The notes: generated by a model from the sequence alone, not told the origin. Counted from the stretch's first letter, positions 24,035-35,800 are shown. The stretch is DNA of 64,000 nt from Xiphydria camelus (GCA_963678675.1 OY783197.1:18949444-19013443), one strand, 5' to 3'. Translations and numbers: made by a program.

Positions 24035-25533
24035 CATTTATCTATAAATTATTCATCCTCAATGCAGCAAAATGTTCTTCGTATTATTCGAAAGTCACTA
24101 CACCGAGAAAAAAAGTATGGTAGACTTGAGTAAATTAGCGGTGACGGGCGGGGGAAGGCAGATCGAGTTACTTGAATTAATAATTTGCTAGACTTGACTA
24201 CAGCTTTTTTTCATCAAATAATTTCTAACCATTGCAATCAAATTCTTTAATTCAAACTATTTAATTTCATACGATCTTCGTTTGCCGAAACCTGACTATT
24301 GTATCCAAATGTATCCAAAATATTTTCCCTTCCCTCAGCACTTACGAAGCTTCCTAACTTTTCTCCCAACTTATTTCCCTCTTTACAACCCTGTGCTTCC
24401 TTCCGCTTCAAACGTCAGCTCTGATACACGAAAATATATCATTATTGTTGAAAGAAACTCGTTGAATTTATTTATCGCTTTGTCCCAGAATCAATCGCGT
24501 AAAGTTGAGTCGGTGCGCGTTGTTGCCTAATAACGCAACACCTATATAAGCTTTAAACAAATCGTAATACTCTGTAAATAAACTTCTGTAACGCTTCCGA
24601 AGATATCGAAGTGTATCGCACGATGTGACAAAACCAATTTTTCATGTTTTTCTGCATAACTGTTGTGAGACATTAAAACTGACGAGGGCTACTTACGTTC
24701 TATTAAGAATTATAAACTATGGACTATCATATGTGGAGCAGTTCGCTTTAGAGTTAATAATGCGATTTCCGTGGTTTCCCCGAGAAAGTTACACACTCGT
24801 GTTTTCCAACTTTGCACTTTCCACGGCAAAGCGTTGACGCGATTACATCGAGTGCAAAGCACAAAGAGGATAAGGTAAAGTTTCCGAATTATGTTTAAAG
24901 GAGAAGACGAACGAGACAACAAAGATTACCGTACGGCAGTTCGAAAGCAAGAAAAAGGAAGAAAAAGGGAGAGAAAAGGAAAGGAAGATGACGGGCGAGG
25001 AGAAGGAAATCGGAAGGATGTTGCAAGTTGCACGAGAGAGGAGGGTGAGGCATAGACGGGTCATGGCCGCCTCGCCGTTTGCACCATCGACCCCACCGTC
25101 GCATTCTCCCAGCCCCCTCTCGCCCCCGCGTCTTTCCAGGCCCTACCACCCGCTTCGACCGTATCGAGGGTGCGGAAACGACACGTCGAACCGAATTCCC
25201 CGATCGGCTACCTACCGTAGAATCCTCCCGGTGTTTACACCGTGCGTTACTCGCGCGTCGTCGAGTTTGTAAACTTTGCGCGCGGAGAAACGCGGGATTG
25301 TGTCTACGTGCGCCAATATATACGTGTATTGGTTCAATCGTCCGACGAGCGGGGCGATCCGAGGAGTATTTGCCAATTGGGGAGAAGTTACGTTTCGAAA
25401 CACTGGAGAGAGGGACGAGATATATATTCGGTCCGGCGGGGGAGGAAGGTTTTATATAGGATCGTGCTAAAGTAAAATGTATCATTTTTAAGTATATTTA
25501 AATTTCGAAATATTACGACAAATAAATTATCTG
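24035..25533. other. Gene-free stretch
   Basis: It includes CACCGAGAAAAAAAG at 24101, which looks like an isolated TIR end. A purine-rich patch lies at 24930-25060 and a CpG-rich patch at 25070-25450, with open frames of 126 and 196 codons on opposite strands. None has a domain. Confidence 0.5.
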
Positions 25534-26075
25534 TATTGCCTGAAGAATACTTTCTTGCTTTAATTAATAATTTTAAATAATGCTAGGTATACTGAGAAAA
25601 GAAAATTTGCTTCATCGGAAAAAGTATTTTTTGAATAGTCCTATAAGAGCACGTTAATTCGACTCGAATGAATATCAATTTGATTTATATTAAGTAAATA
25701 GACGATATTCAATTAAGTCAATAATATTTATATGCAATTTACATGCCATTTATATTTATATTATTTGTAAACGTCAATAATATGTATTTATATTGCCTGA
25801 AAACTTCTTCCTTACTTTAATTAACTATTGAAAAAATGCCAGGTACCTATATTGAGAAAATAAAGTCTCCTTCATCGAAAAAGGTGTTTCTTGAGTAGTT
25901 CTATAAGAGCACATTTATTCGATTCGAATGAATATCAATTTGATTCTAGGAGATAATATTCGATTAAGTCAATATTCATATGCATCCAATCGATATTCAC
26001 TCTAATCGAATAAATGCGCTCTCAGAACTATTCAAAAACACGTTTATTTCGATCAAGCGAGTTTTTCTCTCAGCA
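25534..26075. repeat. Tandem duplication of a MITE arm and its flank
   Basis: The unit TTGCCTGAA...CTTTAATTA starting at 25534 recurs at about 25791, a period of about 257 bases. Each unit continues into TGAGAAAA, TTCATCG and GAATGAATATCAATTTGATT. Only the second unit has the matching inverted right arm. Confidence 0.7.
25849..26075. mobile_element. Palindromic MITE, complete copy
   Basis: The left arm ATTGAGAAAATAAAG to GAATGAATATCAATTTGATT is the reverse complement of the right arm ending near 26075 (reverse complement TGCTGAGAGAAAAACTCG). A half copy of the left arm lies upstream at 25591-25690. No coding capacity. Confidence 0.7.
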
Positions 26076-26833
26076 CACATATAACCGAATTTTACATAAA
26101 ATATATATCCTGGAAAGATACGATGCTGTAAAGCGGTAGCGCATAAGCATACGCGAGCGCCGCGCGCGTATCGCACGGCTTCGAGCGTCTCGAGTTCCTC
26201 ATCGCGCGACGGTCTCCTGATAACGGTTATTTTTTCTCGCATCCGGAATAGAGCAGGCGCGCACGCCTCTCTGCTCTCGCGATAAATATAATTTATCGTC
26301 AATTGCTTCACGTAGGTTTCTTTGGTGCGATAATGAAAAAGGAGTTTTGCGTACGCGGAAAAAAATGTGCGGATGCGGTATACGCTATTGCTCTTCGTGG
26401 CGAGTCGTACGCGCATCGCGAGCCACCGGAGTTGCACAATAATCTCGAGCTCGACGTTTCGTTTTATTGTCGAGGATTGAGCATCTCCCCCGTCACGGTT
26501 TCTTACTTCCCTCCGCCCTCTCCGCGCGCAACGTCTCGATATTCGATAGCCTTACACGCGTCTCACGATTCAGCGAATGCGTCCCCCCTTCGCATTGATT
26601 CCCCGTGTAGTTTAACTGAAAAGTGTTGACGGGTAACGGTGCCGGTTTTTTTTTTATGGTCACCATGAAATTGGCGAACATCAAACCTCGCGACTCGTTC
26701 GCGCCTTTACGCTCCACACATACATTTTTTTTCGTTATGTACGGGATACAAATTCGACGGTGGATGAGAAAGTCGTATGATATTATTGTAATATTAAATA
26801 TATCGCGGTACTTTAATACAAATATCGCTTCAC
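26076..26833. other. Gene-free stretch, CpG-rich
   Basis: CpG-rich at 26150-26620 with overlapping open frames on both strands and no domain. AT-rich afterwards. Confidence 0.5.
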
Positions 26834-27224
26834 TAATGCCAAAAGGTCGTATAGGCCACTTTACACACTTTTGTAAGTGGCCAAAAGGGCTTATAAAAAA
26901 ATGTATTTTGCAACTGACAGAAATACCTACATAAAAACGGTTCAAAAATGGTAAAGTAAAAATTTGAAAAACTAAAGGCAAAAGGGCGCATCGGATATGG
27001 TCGATACGTCCTTTTGGCAATGCATTTCTTAAAAATCACGAAAACTAATGCCAAAAGGGCGTATGGATAATACCTTATACGCCTTTTTACTTTTAAGTTT
27101 CCAATTTTTTTTCTCGCTTCATTTATTCATATTTAGGCAAATTTGAGTGAATAAAAAAGATTGTTTTTCCCCCCTTTTGGCTTTGTATAGGCACTTTCTA
27201 GCGCACACGACCCCTTGTCATTAA
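26834..27224 (-). mobile_element. GCCAAAAGG-family element, copy 2
   Basis: It starts TAATGCCAAAAGGTCGTATA and ends with TGTCATTA. GGCCACTTTACAC and its complement-like partner GTAAGTGGCCAAAAGGGC lie close to the left end. Internal sequence matches the copy at 22669-23012 in reverse complement along its whole length, including the central TAATGCCAAAAGGGCGTATG. No coding capacity. Confidence 0.75.
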
Positions 27225-27825
27225 TAACGCGATATTTGCTGCGTGACCAATTCTAACTTTTTCACATTGTCACTAAGAAAAATTACGAGTTTTCCCCATC
27301 AAGAGAAGATAAAAAAAGTAATTAAATAACTCCAAAGAATCTTTCAATTTCCCCGTCTCATATAAAGTTCCACAACAATTCCAGAAATCTCTCGGAGAAA
27401 ACCCTTACCGCGCCGGGGGAAACCACCGTGACTCGCGTTAACCGAAGCAGACAATGCGGTGCTTACCTATAAGCCCCCACTCGAAGAGAGAATCCCAAGT
27501 GGACCTTCCGGGGAACGCGGGTCTCCGATCCGACGATGGAAAACCCAATATGTAGACGTCTCGATGTAATTCTTAAACCAGCGGAGCGCGTAACTTTCCC
27601 CGAATCAATTTCGCGACCCTCAAAAGACAGTCGCGTCATCGCGGACTCCGCAAAGAAAGATCCGATATGGTCCTACGCGTATATCCTCCGAAGCGTATAA
27701 TGGAGGCGTACGAAGCGGAGGGTGGGAGGAACAAGGGGGACCATCTATCAAATCGTGCTCGACGCTGTTATATGGGCTTGGTGAAGGCAATCGATATATC
27801 TATCTAGTTGAACGGATCGCATTGG
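27225..27825. other. Gene-free stretch
   Basis: Mixed composition. An isolated donor-like GTAAGC exists on the minus strand near 27462, without a recognisable exon. Confidence 0.45.
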
Positions 27826-28405
27826 GCTGTTTATTTCGTCGTGTACCACATGGACAAATAATTTGTTAACGCGACAAAAGTTTTGTTAATATAGCGATGA
27901 CAAATCTAGCGTATTAACGTAACGAAAATTCTTATTGCGTTGTCAAACTGCATTGCTAGTATTTCCTGTAGTATTAACGAATCATTTATCGTAACGAAAT
28001 TGACGTTGCTATGACAACTAATACTGGTTACAAAGTGAGCTGTTATTGCGGTCACAAATAAATTTCTCTGAGCGTCTTCGCGCCTTCGTTACTCTACTTT
28101 GATTTCTTAAGCTGTTCATTTCGTCGTGAATAGCTTAGACAAGATATTTGTTACCGTAACAAAAATTTCGTTAATATAATGATAACAAATCTAATGTGTT
28201 GGCATAACTAAAATTGTTGTTGCGTTGACAAACGAATTTGCTATATACCACAGATTTTCTGTAGCATTAACTCATTAAGTAATTTGTTGTTGTAACAAAT
28301 TGACGTTGCAATGACAAATTATTCCGATTAGCAAGTTAGCATTTGTTCTGGTAACGAATAAGTTTTTCTGAGTGCCATCGCGTCTTTAATACTTACTCTT
28401 GCTTT
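27826..28405 (+). repeat. Two-copy tandem repeat, 285-bp period
   Basis: GCTGTTTATTTCGTCGTG at 27826 recurs as GCTGTTCATTTCGTCGTG at 28111. The copies stay alignable to TTTCTCTGAGCG and TTTTTCTGAGTG near their ends. The units hold many GTAACRAAA and ACAAATTGACGTTG-like blocks. The sharing of a CTCTGAG end with the MITEs suggests a duplicated transposon-derived unit. No coding capacity. Confidence 0.75.
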
Positions 28406-29312
28406 TCTCTTTTTAAAGCAATTCTCTCTTTATAAAGAAAAATTCTGCTGCAAAATTTTTTCGAGATATTTCTCCACGCGCGCGCCGCTTTCATCTCCAG
28501 CGGAAGGACGCGTTTCCCCCCTCCTGAATTGAAACACCGTGAAATCGATCGCGACTCAGCTTTACAGCCACACGGCTCGAATGTACTACATTATCGTTCG
28601 ATTCTTCAACATTTTTAGGCGTTGATTTCATATTTCACTATATCGTTATCTCGAAGTTCCAAATGAGATGATATCTGCTCTCTAAATTTAAAAAAAGTTA
28701 TGTAATACACACCAAATACATTATTTTTATGCATAAAATGTCAATTGGACAAAAATAGTGCGATTTCATATTTCGAGGCAAAGAAAAAGCAAAATACTTA
28801 TCGCAACTCGAAGAAGTCGCAAAGTTACCACGGTCGCGACGGTCGGCGCAATTGTTTACGGCGACTCGTTGGCAGACGGCCGTAACGACGAAGAAATTGG
28901 AACTAATGCAGCCGTTGCGACGGGCAATCGGTGAAGGTCTCCGAACAATGCAGGCGAAACTACGCTAATTAACTGCCTTTCGAGGAATATAATTACGATC
29001 GCGCGATACGACGATGCCGCGAGAATCCATTTTAGCCGCGAACTCTCGACGACTGGTCCCCATTGTTTTCCGGTACGCCGAGATACCCGCTTCGTGATAC
29101 GCGAGCGTGTTTGCCTTCGAGTTCGAGTGAGTAAAATAGAGCTAATTTCGAGAAGCAGGCGAAATAAATCGTGTCGGATATTTTTAATTCGAACGTTTTA
29201 ATTTACCCGTCGATCCTGTGAATTGACGGATACGTTATTCGGCTCCTATCGCGCGCGTCCTTGAACTTTTATCTCGTCTCAAATTGCCGTCCGAGTATTA
29301 TCTATCCGAGTC
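28406..29312. other. Putative 5' region of the 29313 gene
   Basis: No exon is recognised. The last 500 bases before the first ATG are moderately CpG-rich and would contain the promoter and 5' leader of the following gene if the model is right. I cannot place a TATA box or start site. Confidence 0.4.
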
Positions 29313-30377
29313 ATGACGAATTGGTGGCTCGTATTAGCGACGAGCCTTTTGGTTTCATTTATCCCTTTCTGTACCGGTCGTGAGTATGATTCGACGGATG
29401 AGAAATCGGATGAACAACAGGTGGATCAAAACAACGGTAATTATTCTTCAATTATTCTGGAATAACCGATGCTATTTGCAATAATAAAATCTCTAGAGTC
29501 TGAAGTACCGCCAGGAATTCTTTTTCGAAATTTTTAAACGTCAGCTTACGGGGCGTTTTAGTAATAATGAGGCAAAGTATGTACTTTTTGGTTTGTTTAA
29601 AAGAATGTCGCTTGTCAGTAGACGATAAACTCTCCGCGATCGAAACTCGAGAAGAGCTATGGAAAAACTTCGATGACCCCGCGTCGAGTCAAAGTCCGGA
29701 AGCAAGGAGGCGACTGTCCAAATTGAAGGAAGAGAGGATATATAAGCAATTACATCTTCAGGGGCGGCTGATGTTAACACTCGCAGATCAACTCTGCGAA
29801 ATAGGTCATTTATATTTGCACATTAATGTTAAATTATGATTTTTTATTGGTAATTTTAAATCCATCTCCGCAGACATATCGTCACCTCAATATAGGTTTG
29901 TTCAATATCTTCCTTTTGGGAATGGGACATTGAACAAACCTATATTGGGGTGACGATATATCCAGCGAAAACGACGGTAGAAATCAATTTTTTGATAGAC
30001 CGAATTCTAGAGACAAAAATACAAATGCAACCTAAATTTACAAATCGTTTGCTCCCTTACAGCTCAAAAGTTTCAACAAGTACAAGCGCCACTAACGTGC
30101 TGGAAATTTATACGACAATCTAAACAAAGTAAGTACTTATACATAGAATTGGATGTCGCCTGATTAATAAAATTTGATATTACGATACCCATCATATCAC
30201 GCGGAATCGAATACAAAACGACATGATACCCTTTTGTAATTAATTAATTTAATTGAAACAACCGAGAGCGATATATGATCGCGTTAACGTATTCATGCAG
30301 GATATGATAAATGTATGAAGAGAGGCAATATTGGGCTTGGAAAAGTATGCAATGCCAAAAGCGTTTCGAAGGTGTAA
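29313..30377 (+). CDS. Small secreted cysteine-containing protein, 4 exons
   Basis: Four exons (29313-29436, 29604-29804, 30063-30128, 30301-30377) join in frame to 155 residues; all three introns have GT-AG ends and are phase 1. Residues 1-22 (MTNWWLVLATSLLVSFIPFC then TG) form a clear signal peptide, so the protein is probably secreted. The mature part is charged and helical in character, with an RRR at 76-78 and cysteines at 43, 106, 121, 135 and 147. The last four (spacings 14, 13, 11) could form two disulfides. This is not the cysteine pattern of odorant-binding or chemosensory proteins. Two details are open: a stronger donor (GTGAGT) after 29379 would drop residues 23-41, and an in-frame acceptor after 29618 would drop cysteine 43. 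An AATAAA lies at 30626. I do not recognise the family. An effector, hormone or venom-type peptide is possible, but the sequence does not say which. Confidence 0.62.
29879..29956. repeat. 78-bp near-perfect hairpin in intron 2
   Basis: The arms (TCGTCACCTCAATATAGG onward, and the complement ending GGGGTGACGA) pair over about 28 bases with a single T/G position, around a 22-base loop. TA flanks both ends (29877-29878 and 29957-29958), as for a very small TA-inserting MITE. On the + strand, the sense strand of the host gene, the RNA would pair without a mismatch, because the one difference is a G-U wobble. Confidence 0.75.
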
Positions 30378-31493
30378 AGAAGAAGATAAAAGAAATCCTT
30401 GCATTTTTTAAATATGTGGTACGTATAAGATCAAACAACTTGGAATTTTTTAATTATGAATTATGATAATTACAAAAGATTTTTTTAGGATTCTAATTGG
30501 TTTACAAGTCAGAAAATGCGGTCCTCTCGGAAATGTACCCATTAAATGTTGCATTCTATATAAATTGAATCGCGTAGAACTCCACAGTTAATCTTAAATC
30601 ACGTGGTCCATCGATAGCCAAGATGAATAAAATCCCATACGAAGGACTGCAGAAATTTCGTGATTTATTAAAATAAAGATGGAAAGACGTGAAAAGGGAA
30701 CGATCTCCAAATGTATGTAATGAATATTGCAATGCATTTCTCTTTCTACCATCGTTTCAAATTTCTCAAAGCCCATCGACGTAAATACAAATCTTCACTG
30801 AAATTCCCATTCCTAGATAACCATACGATTCCCAATTACCAATGAATTTTATTAAGCAGCAGTTGAAAGAGCAACGCGATATTTTCCAATTCAAAATATT
30901 TGAACTTATCCTCCGAAAAAAGCACCGCACGCGTCCGCAGCGCCATTGTCCACGTTCGTCAACAATTTAGCTGCGCGAACAAACCGCGCGCTTATAATCT
31001 ACACCGCTCGACGTCCCGATATTCTCGCTTGTATCGCGAACGAGCGCGCCGCGACCAAAGGGTCGGTACTTATTGTTTTACAGGCTCATTAAACCGTGCG
31101 ATGATTCGAACTCCATACCCTGTTACGCCGAAGGAGCGTCGTCGCCTGGAAACCGTCTCGTCGCCCCCGACGCGACGGTCGCACCCCCAGTCGACGCGCG
31201 ACGGGGATTTCGAGACAAAGCCGTGGAAGTAGCTCCGAGGAAATAATCTCGAAATCACTTGGAGCTTAGTTAGACGCCGAGAGAGTGGAAGCGTGTACAT
31301 TTTGTACTCCCTCGCCCGCGCTATATACACTCGGTATAGCTTTGTATTTCGGCGCATTGGTACGTCGAGAGAGTGATAGCGGGCGTGCCGAGAGATTGTT
31401 TATTTCCCTCGGGCGATAAATAAAGCGAGGCAAAGGAGGGGAGGGATGAACGCGACGAAATTCTTCATTGAAACGATTGCGAGGCGCGATACG
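30378..31493. other. 3' region of the gene and spacer
   Basis: AT-rich to about 30900, with AATAAA at 30626-30631 as a possible polyadenylation signal for the preceding gene. A CpG-rich block at 30920-31450 has overlapping open frames (110 and 95 codons) without domains. Confidence 0.45.
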
Positions 31494-31763
31494 TTTCTTC
31501 GGAAACTGTACGGTCGTCGGTACGTAATAGGTAATCGAAATTGAAAATATTCAAACTTGAATAGAACTGTTTACGGGAAAATATATTACACATCAGAATT
31601 ACTCTGAATATTAGGTATAGGTATTACTTTTCTTCGGAAGCTATACGATCGTCGGTAATAAGGTTATCAAAATTTAAATTATTCCAATTGGAATAGAACT
31701 TTTTACAGGAGAATAATTTACATCAGAATTATTCGGAATATTATATTACTTTGGATTTTAGGA
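31494..31763 (+). repeat. Two-copy tandem repeat, 135-bp period
   Basis: TTTCTTCGGAAACTGTACGG at 31494 recurs as TTTCTTCGGAAGCTATACGA at 31629. Both continue through CGTCGGTA, GGAATAGAACT or TTGAATAGAACT, and CATCAGAATTA. No coding capacity. Confidence 0.75.
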
Positions 31764-32479
31764 AACTTTATTTGAAAAGAATTGTAGATTATTACAATAT
31801 ATAATCTTGCGCCTAGATTATTTAAACGGAAAGTACATTGATATTTTGAGTCGTTTGAAGAACATTTCCTTATCGGTAGAATTTCGCCCGTGTGGAAACG
31901 TTCGCATTTACCAACGACGCAGTCGTATCGTCATCAGTTTGCTTTGCCTTGTGAGATTTGCCCAATTTGCATTTCGCCGCAATTTCCATCCCATCGAAGC
32001 TTTCCCCTCGTCGGATGCTCCGATCCTTCAGGATCGGGGGATGCGCCTCGATTACCGCCTCGCGTTTCCCGATAATTAGTGGCGATTCTTCTTTTGTCGG
32101 ACGGTGATTTGATTCGATTTAAAATTTCGCTGCTTTTTGAAATATTTGTTAGTTTCAGTAAAGAAAAAGAAAGGTATTGTGTTTTTTTCCCCGAATTAAA
32201 TCTTGGACAATCGTTGGAGGAGTGCGTGAATTAGAACGGTGGAGTAGAGGTTGCAGGTCAAGGGTGAGGGTAAACGAGATTGGCGGTTGTTCACTTAGGG
32301 TTGCAGCCTCCAAAGTCGGAATCACTCGACGTATATTGGTCATTTACGTGGAAGGAAGTTATGTACTATAGTTATTGCGCAAACACTGTATGTAAGTAGA
32401 TTAGCCATTCACACATGGTAGCGCGTGGTAATAAGTGACCATTTAACTAAAAAAAAAGCGTTAAACCGATATTTACTTT
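31764..32479. other. Gene-free stretch
   Basis: A 90-codon open frame at 31807-32079 has no domain. Nothing else is recognised. Confidence 0.45.
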
Positions 32480-32706
32480 AGAAAATTAATCGTAGCATTT
32501 ACAAAGTTTGCGGTAAATTTCGGAGCCAGGTCAATTTATTGTTACGATAACAATTTTAGTAAAAAAAAAATATTGTAGAATAATTTGTAGGAGCTGCAAG
32601 TGTTGCTGTAATTTTTACCAAAATTGTAGTTATTGTAACAATAAATTGGCCTTAAACAAAAATTTACCACAAACTTTGTAAATGCTATGATTTGTCTTTT
32701 CCGCGT
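32480..32706. mobile_element. MITE with ACAAAGTTTGTGGTAA arms, copy 2
   Basis: The left arm TTAATCGTAGCATTTACAAA continues GTTTGCGGTAAATTT, and the right arm carries TTTACCACAAACTTTGTAAA then CTTTTCCGCG. It shares internal GTTGCTGTAATTTTTACC-type sequence with the element at 10657. No coding capacity. Confidence 0.7.
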
Positions 32707-34232
32707 ATGAATGTTATTACAATTAATCATTTTTTCCATAGTTCCACATTTTTTTATTTAAAAAAAATCCCATGATATTTCAATGACCTCCGTGATTTCC
32801 TTATTCGCTAGACACCCTGTCAACTGAATGAACATATAGAAAAATGTACAGGATTGTATGGAATTACATATATGGAAAACACGTACGCCGTCTCGCCGAA
32901 AAAACTTTAAACTTGACCCTATCGAAGGTCGGAGGAGAGCGTCGCGTTATTCATAAAGGCTACACCCACGACAAAACGTCGAAACGTGATCGGATGACAA
33001 ACGTATCCGTCGGCCCCGTCCCGCTAGATCGATCGAGGCAACGCGGCGGCTTCTTTCGGATCTCGATCGCGAGACCCTTCCGAAAAGTATTTCGAAGAAA
33101 ACCCGAGCGACAGGGACGGGAATGAAGGAACGACGGGTTTATCGTAGATAAATTGCCGGATGAGCTTCGCCCCCGTAAGGAGAAAAATAAGACGGAATGA
33201 GAAGAATAAAAAATGTTGTAGGTACATATACACATCGAGAGAAAAATTATGGACACTATACTCAAACGAACAAATCTAAAAATAATATATTACTAAAATT
33301 ATAGATACTCAAAAATAGAGATAAATATATAAAAATAGTACATTACTTCGAAATAATTCACCTCTTTGCAGAGTTTTGTTCGGATTGAAAAAAGTCATAT
33401 TCGGAAAATATTTCACCGACTTGAATTGGAAAAAAAGGCAGTAAATTCTTCCTTTCGATCAATGAAATACATATCGCTCCAGAAGCCAATTTCGAACGAC
33501 TGATTATTGAACAACGATTAAAATACGTACACGTCTCGCCGTTTCCAACAGCGGTACGCTTCGACCGGAGCGAACTATATATCAGTCAGATTTATTTCAA
33601 CGAATCCTTTTCCTCTGCGTATCATTCGTTCGAGAGACAAGCCCCCGCGCATATGCTTCGGCGGGATTATCGGCGATCCCTGTTCCGTCAAACCGACGAG
33701 TCGTGAAAATTATAGATCCATACAGAGCAGCGAGTGGTGCACGGATTTGCTGTAGAGCCGACCGATTCGATCAGACAGTTTTGTCCGCATTGAACGACTC
33801 GCTCTCGTCCGTCACGTTTTTTTCTTTCTAATCCTTATTGGCTCTTCGATCAATTGAAACGAACGAGGTACCCTGCGGGCGAAATGGAATCGCCGATCGC
33901 TCGCTCGGCTCGGTTCGTCGTGAACTTTCGCGTTGGATGCGCGTGGTTGAGATGAAATAAGCAACGTCACGCACGGAAAAAATCCTGACGTTTGATTTAC
34001 AAAGCCGAAGTTGTAAATATATTTTCGTAAAAGCGACTAAACTCTGTGTGCAATTAATTACTCGATATGTAAACTGTATCCGTCTATGTTGTTAACTTTT
34101 TTGAAAATTTTACATATTTTTGCTATAAATTTAACATTGCCCTGCGCCTATCACATAGTAAGCGCGGAATGTTACAATTTACAGCAATTCGTGTACTATT
34201 TACATCTAAATATCTACTTTTTTCTGTACGTC
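32707..34232. other. Gene-free stretch
   Basis: Mixed composition. Open frames at 32844-33265 overlap on opposite strands and lack domains. CpG-rich at 33500-33970. Confidence 0.5.
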
Positions 34233-34474
34233 ATTTAACTTGTACTTTTTTATTGGAATTCCATTGGTTTATTTAAATACGAGTCGATGATAAAATTGTG
34301 TTCAATCGAGAAACTTTTTTTCAGTATGCAGATTATTCGCGTTTAATTAATCTGTATTTAATAAAAATCGAATAATGAATCTGCGCTACATTTTTAATAG
34401 GTTTACCATTCCGTAGAATTGAAATTTTACTAACATGTAGATCGAATTCCAATAAAAGAAATACAAGTTAAATA
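34233..34474. mobile_element. Palindromic element
   Basis: ATTTAACTTGTACTTTTTTA then TTGGAATTC at the left is inverted at the right (reverse complement ATTTAACTTGTATTTCTTTT, ATTGGAATTC). An inner inverted pair, GCAGATTATTCG and CGAATAATGAATCTGC, lies at 34328-34385. No coding capacity and no clear target duplication. Confidence 0.55.
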
Positions 34475-35383
34475 TAATCATCGGCTTACAATTAGTGGTC
34501 CAATAAATCGTGAGTATGGGACCAGCTTGACACGCCCACGCGTTTACGCATAGGTACGTCCGTACATGCGAGACGCGAGTGGCGAGAGGAAAATCAACTA
34601 ACCAGCGTATACGACGGGTTAATATCGTAAGGCGCGAGGATGGAGTGGGGAAAACGGAAACAAAGTAAGCAGGGTTACAATGTGGCGGCGGAGCGAAGAT
34701 TGGATTACCTATCTGCCCTCCGCGCGAGGGCGAGAGGGAACGCGCGTCGGACTTGGGCTATGAGGAGGCAGGGATGAGGTGACGTGTGAGAGGGGAAGGG
34801 AAAAAAGAAAAGACGCGCGCGCAACGCGTTCCGGAATCTCGAAGACTCACCGTAATATTTTCTCGGAAATCGCGAAATATGGAGGTACTTTGGCGCCCGT
34901 TAGTTCTCCTTCCTTTCCCGCCCGCTTTTCCGTCCCTCTACCCCACCAATCCCCTCTCCAAACCCTTTTCAACCCTCGACAATACTGCGATCCACGAGCC
35001 GTCGATACCTCCGCGATTTTACGCGCAAACCGATCCATTTGTTCCGGTTTATATGCACGTACGCGCACGTGGATACGTATATCCATTCGCACGCGATTCC
35101 CCATTCGTCTCGCGTCTTCCGCTCCGCCGCGAGGAATCGACCGTACGTGTTGGTAATCCGAATTCGTAATGAGGGGAAGGTCTCAATTTGGCGAGAGGAC
35201 CGAAGGGAGGAGAGTAAATTGCGGTGGCGAGAAAAAGGCACGCGAGAAAGAGTCTATTCGATACAAATACATATACGGAATGGATCCCTGAACGCTATCC
35301 ACACATTGATGGATTCTCCCGCGTTTACTTCTTTTTGCGCGTGCCACCTCTTTTTCTCCCTATCTTTTCTTCTTTTCGGTGGT
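34475..35383. other. Gene-free stretch, CpG-rich
   Basis: CpG-rich with overlapping open frames of 85-130 codons in five frames at 34779-35431. Open frames in that many frames at once are what a stop-poor composition gives, not evidence of genes. Confidence 0.5.
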
Positions 35384-35800
35384 AGCATTCGAGAGTTGGC
35401 TATAGAGTCGGAAGATACTTTTGCGGACTGATAAAAACTTTGTAGCTATAGAAATGTATTTAGGATTTTTTTTTCCTTTATTCAATCAGGCATTTTATTA
35501 TCTCTCGATGATTTTTCATTCTGGATATACTTCATCACAATTAAACTCGTTGACTGCATTGAATTAATTTTCTATTCTTTTTCTTCCCACCTCTTCTTCT
35601 TAGCATCCGAGAGTTGGCGATAGACTCGAAAGATACTTTTGCGGACTAATAGGAACTTCGTAGCTATAAATATATGCAAGACGCTTGTTTCCCTTCATCC
35701 AATTAGGCATTTTATTATTTCTCAGTGAAGCAATGATTTTGCTTTCTGGATGCATTTCATCACAATTAAAATCATTTAACGCGTTGAATGAAATTTAATC
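35384..35800 (+). repeat. Two-copy tandem repeat, 218-bp period
   Basis: AGCATTCGAGAGTTGGC at 35384 recurs as AGCATCCGAGAGTTGGC at 35602. Both continue GATACTTTTGCGGACT, TTCGTAGCTAT or TTTGTAGCTAT, GGCATTTTATTAT and CATCACAATTAAA. The copies are diverged with small indels. No coding capacity. Confidence 0.75.

Noticed and set aside
34779..35431. Overlapping frames of 85-130 codons
   Set aside because: Open in five frames at once, which reflects composition rather than selection.
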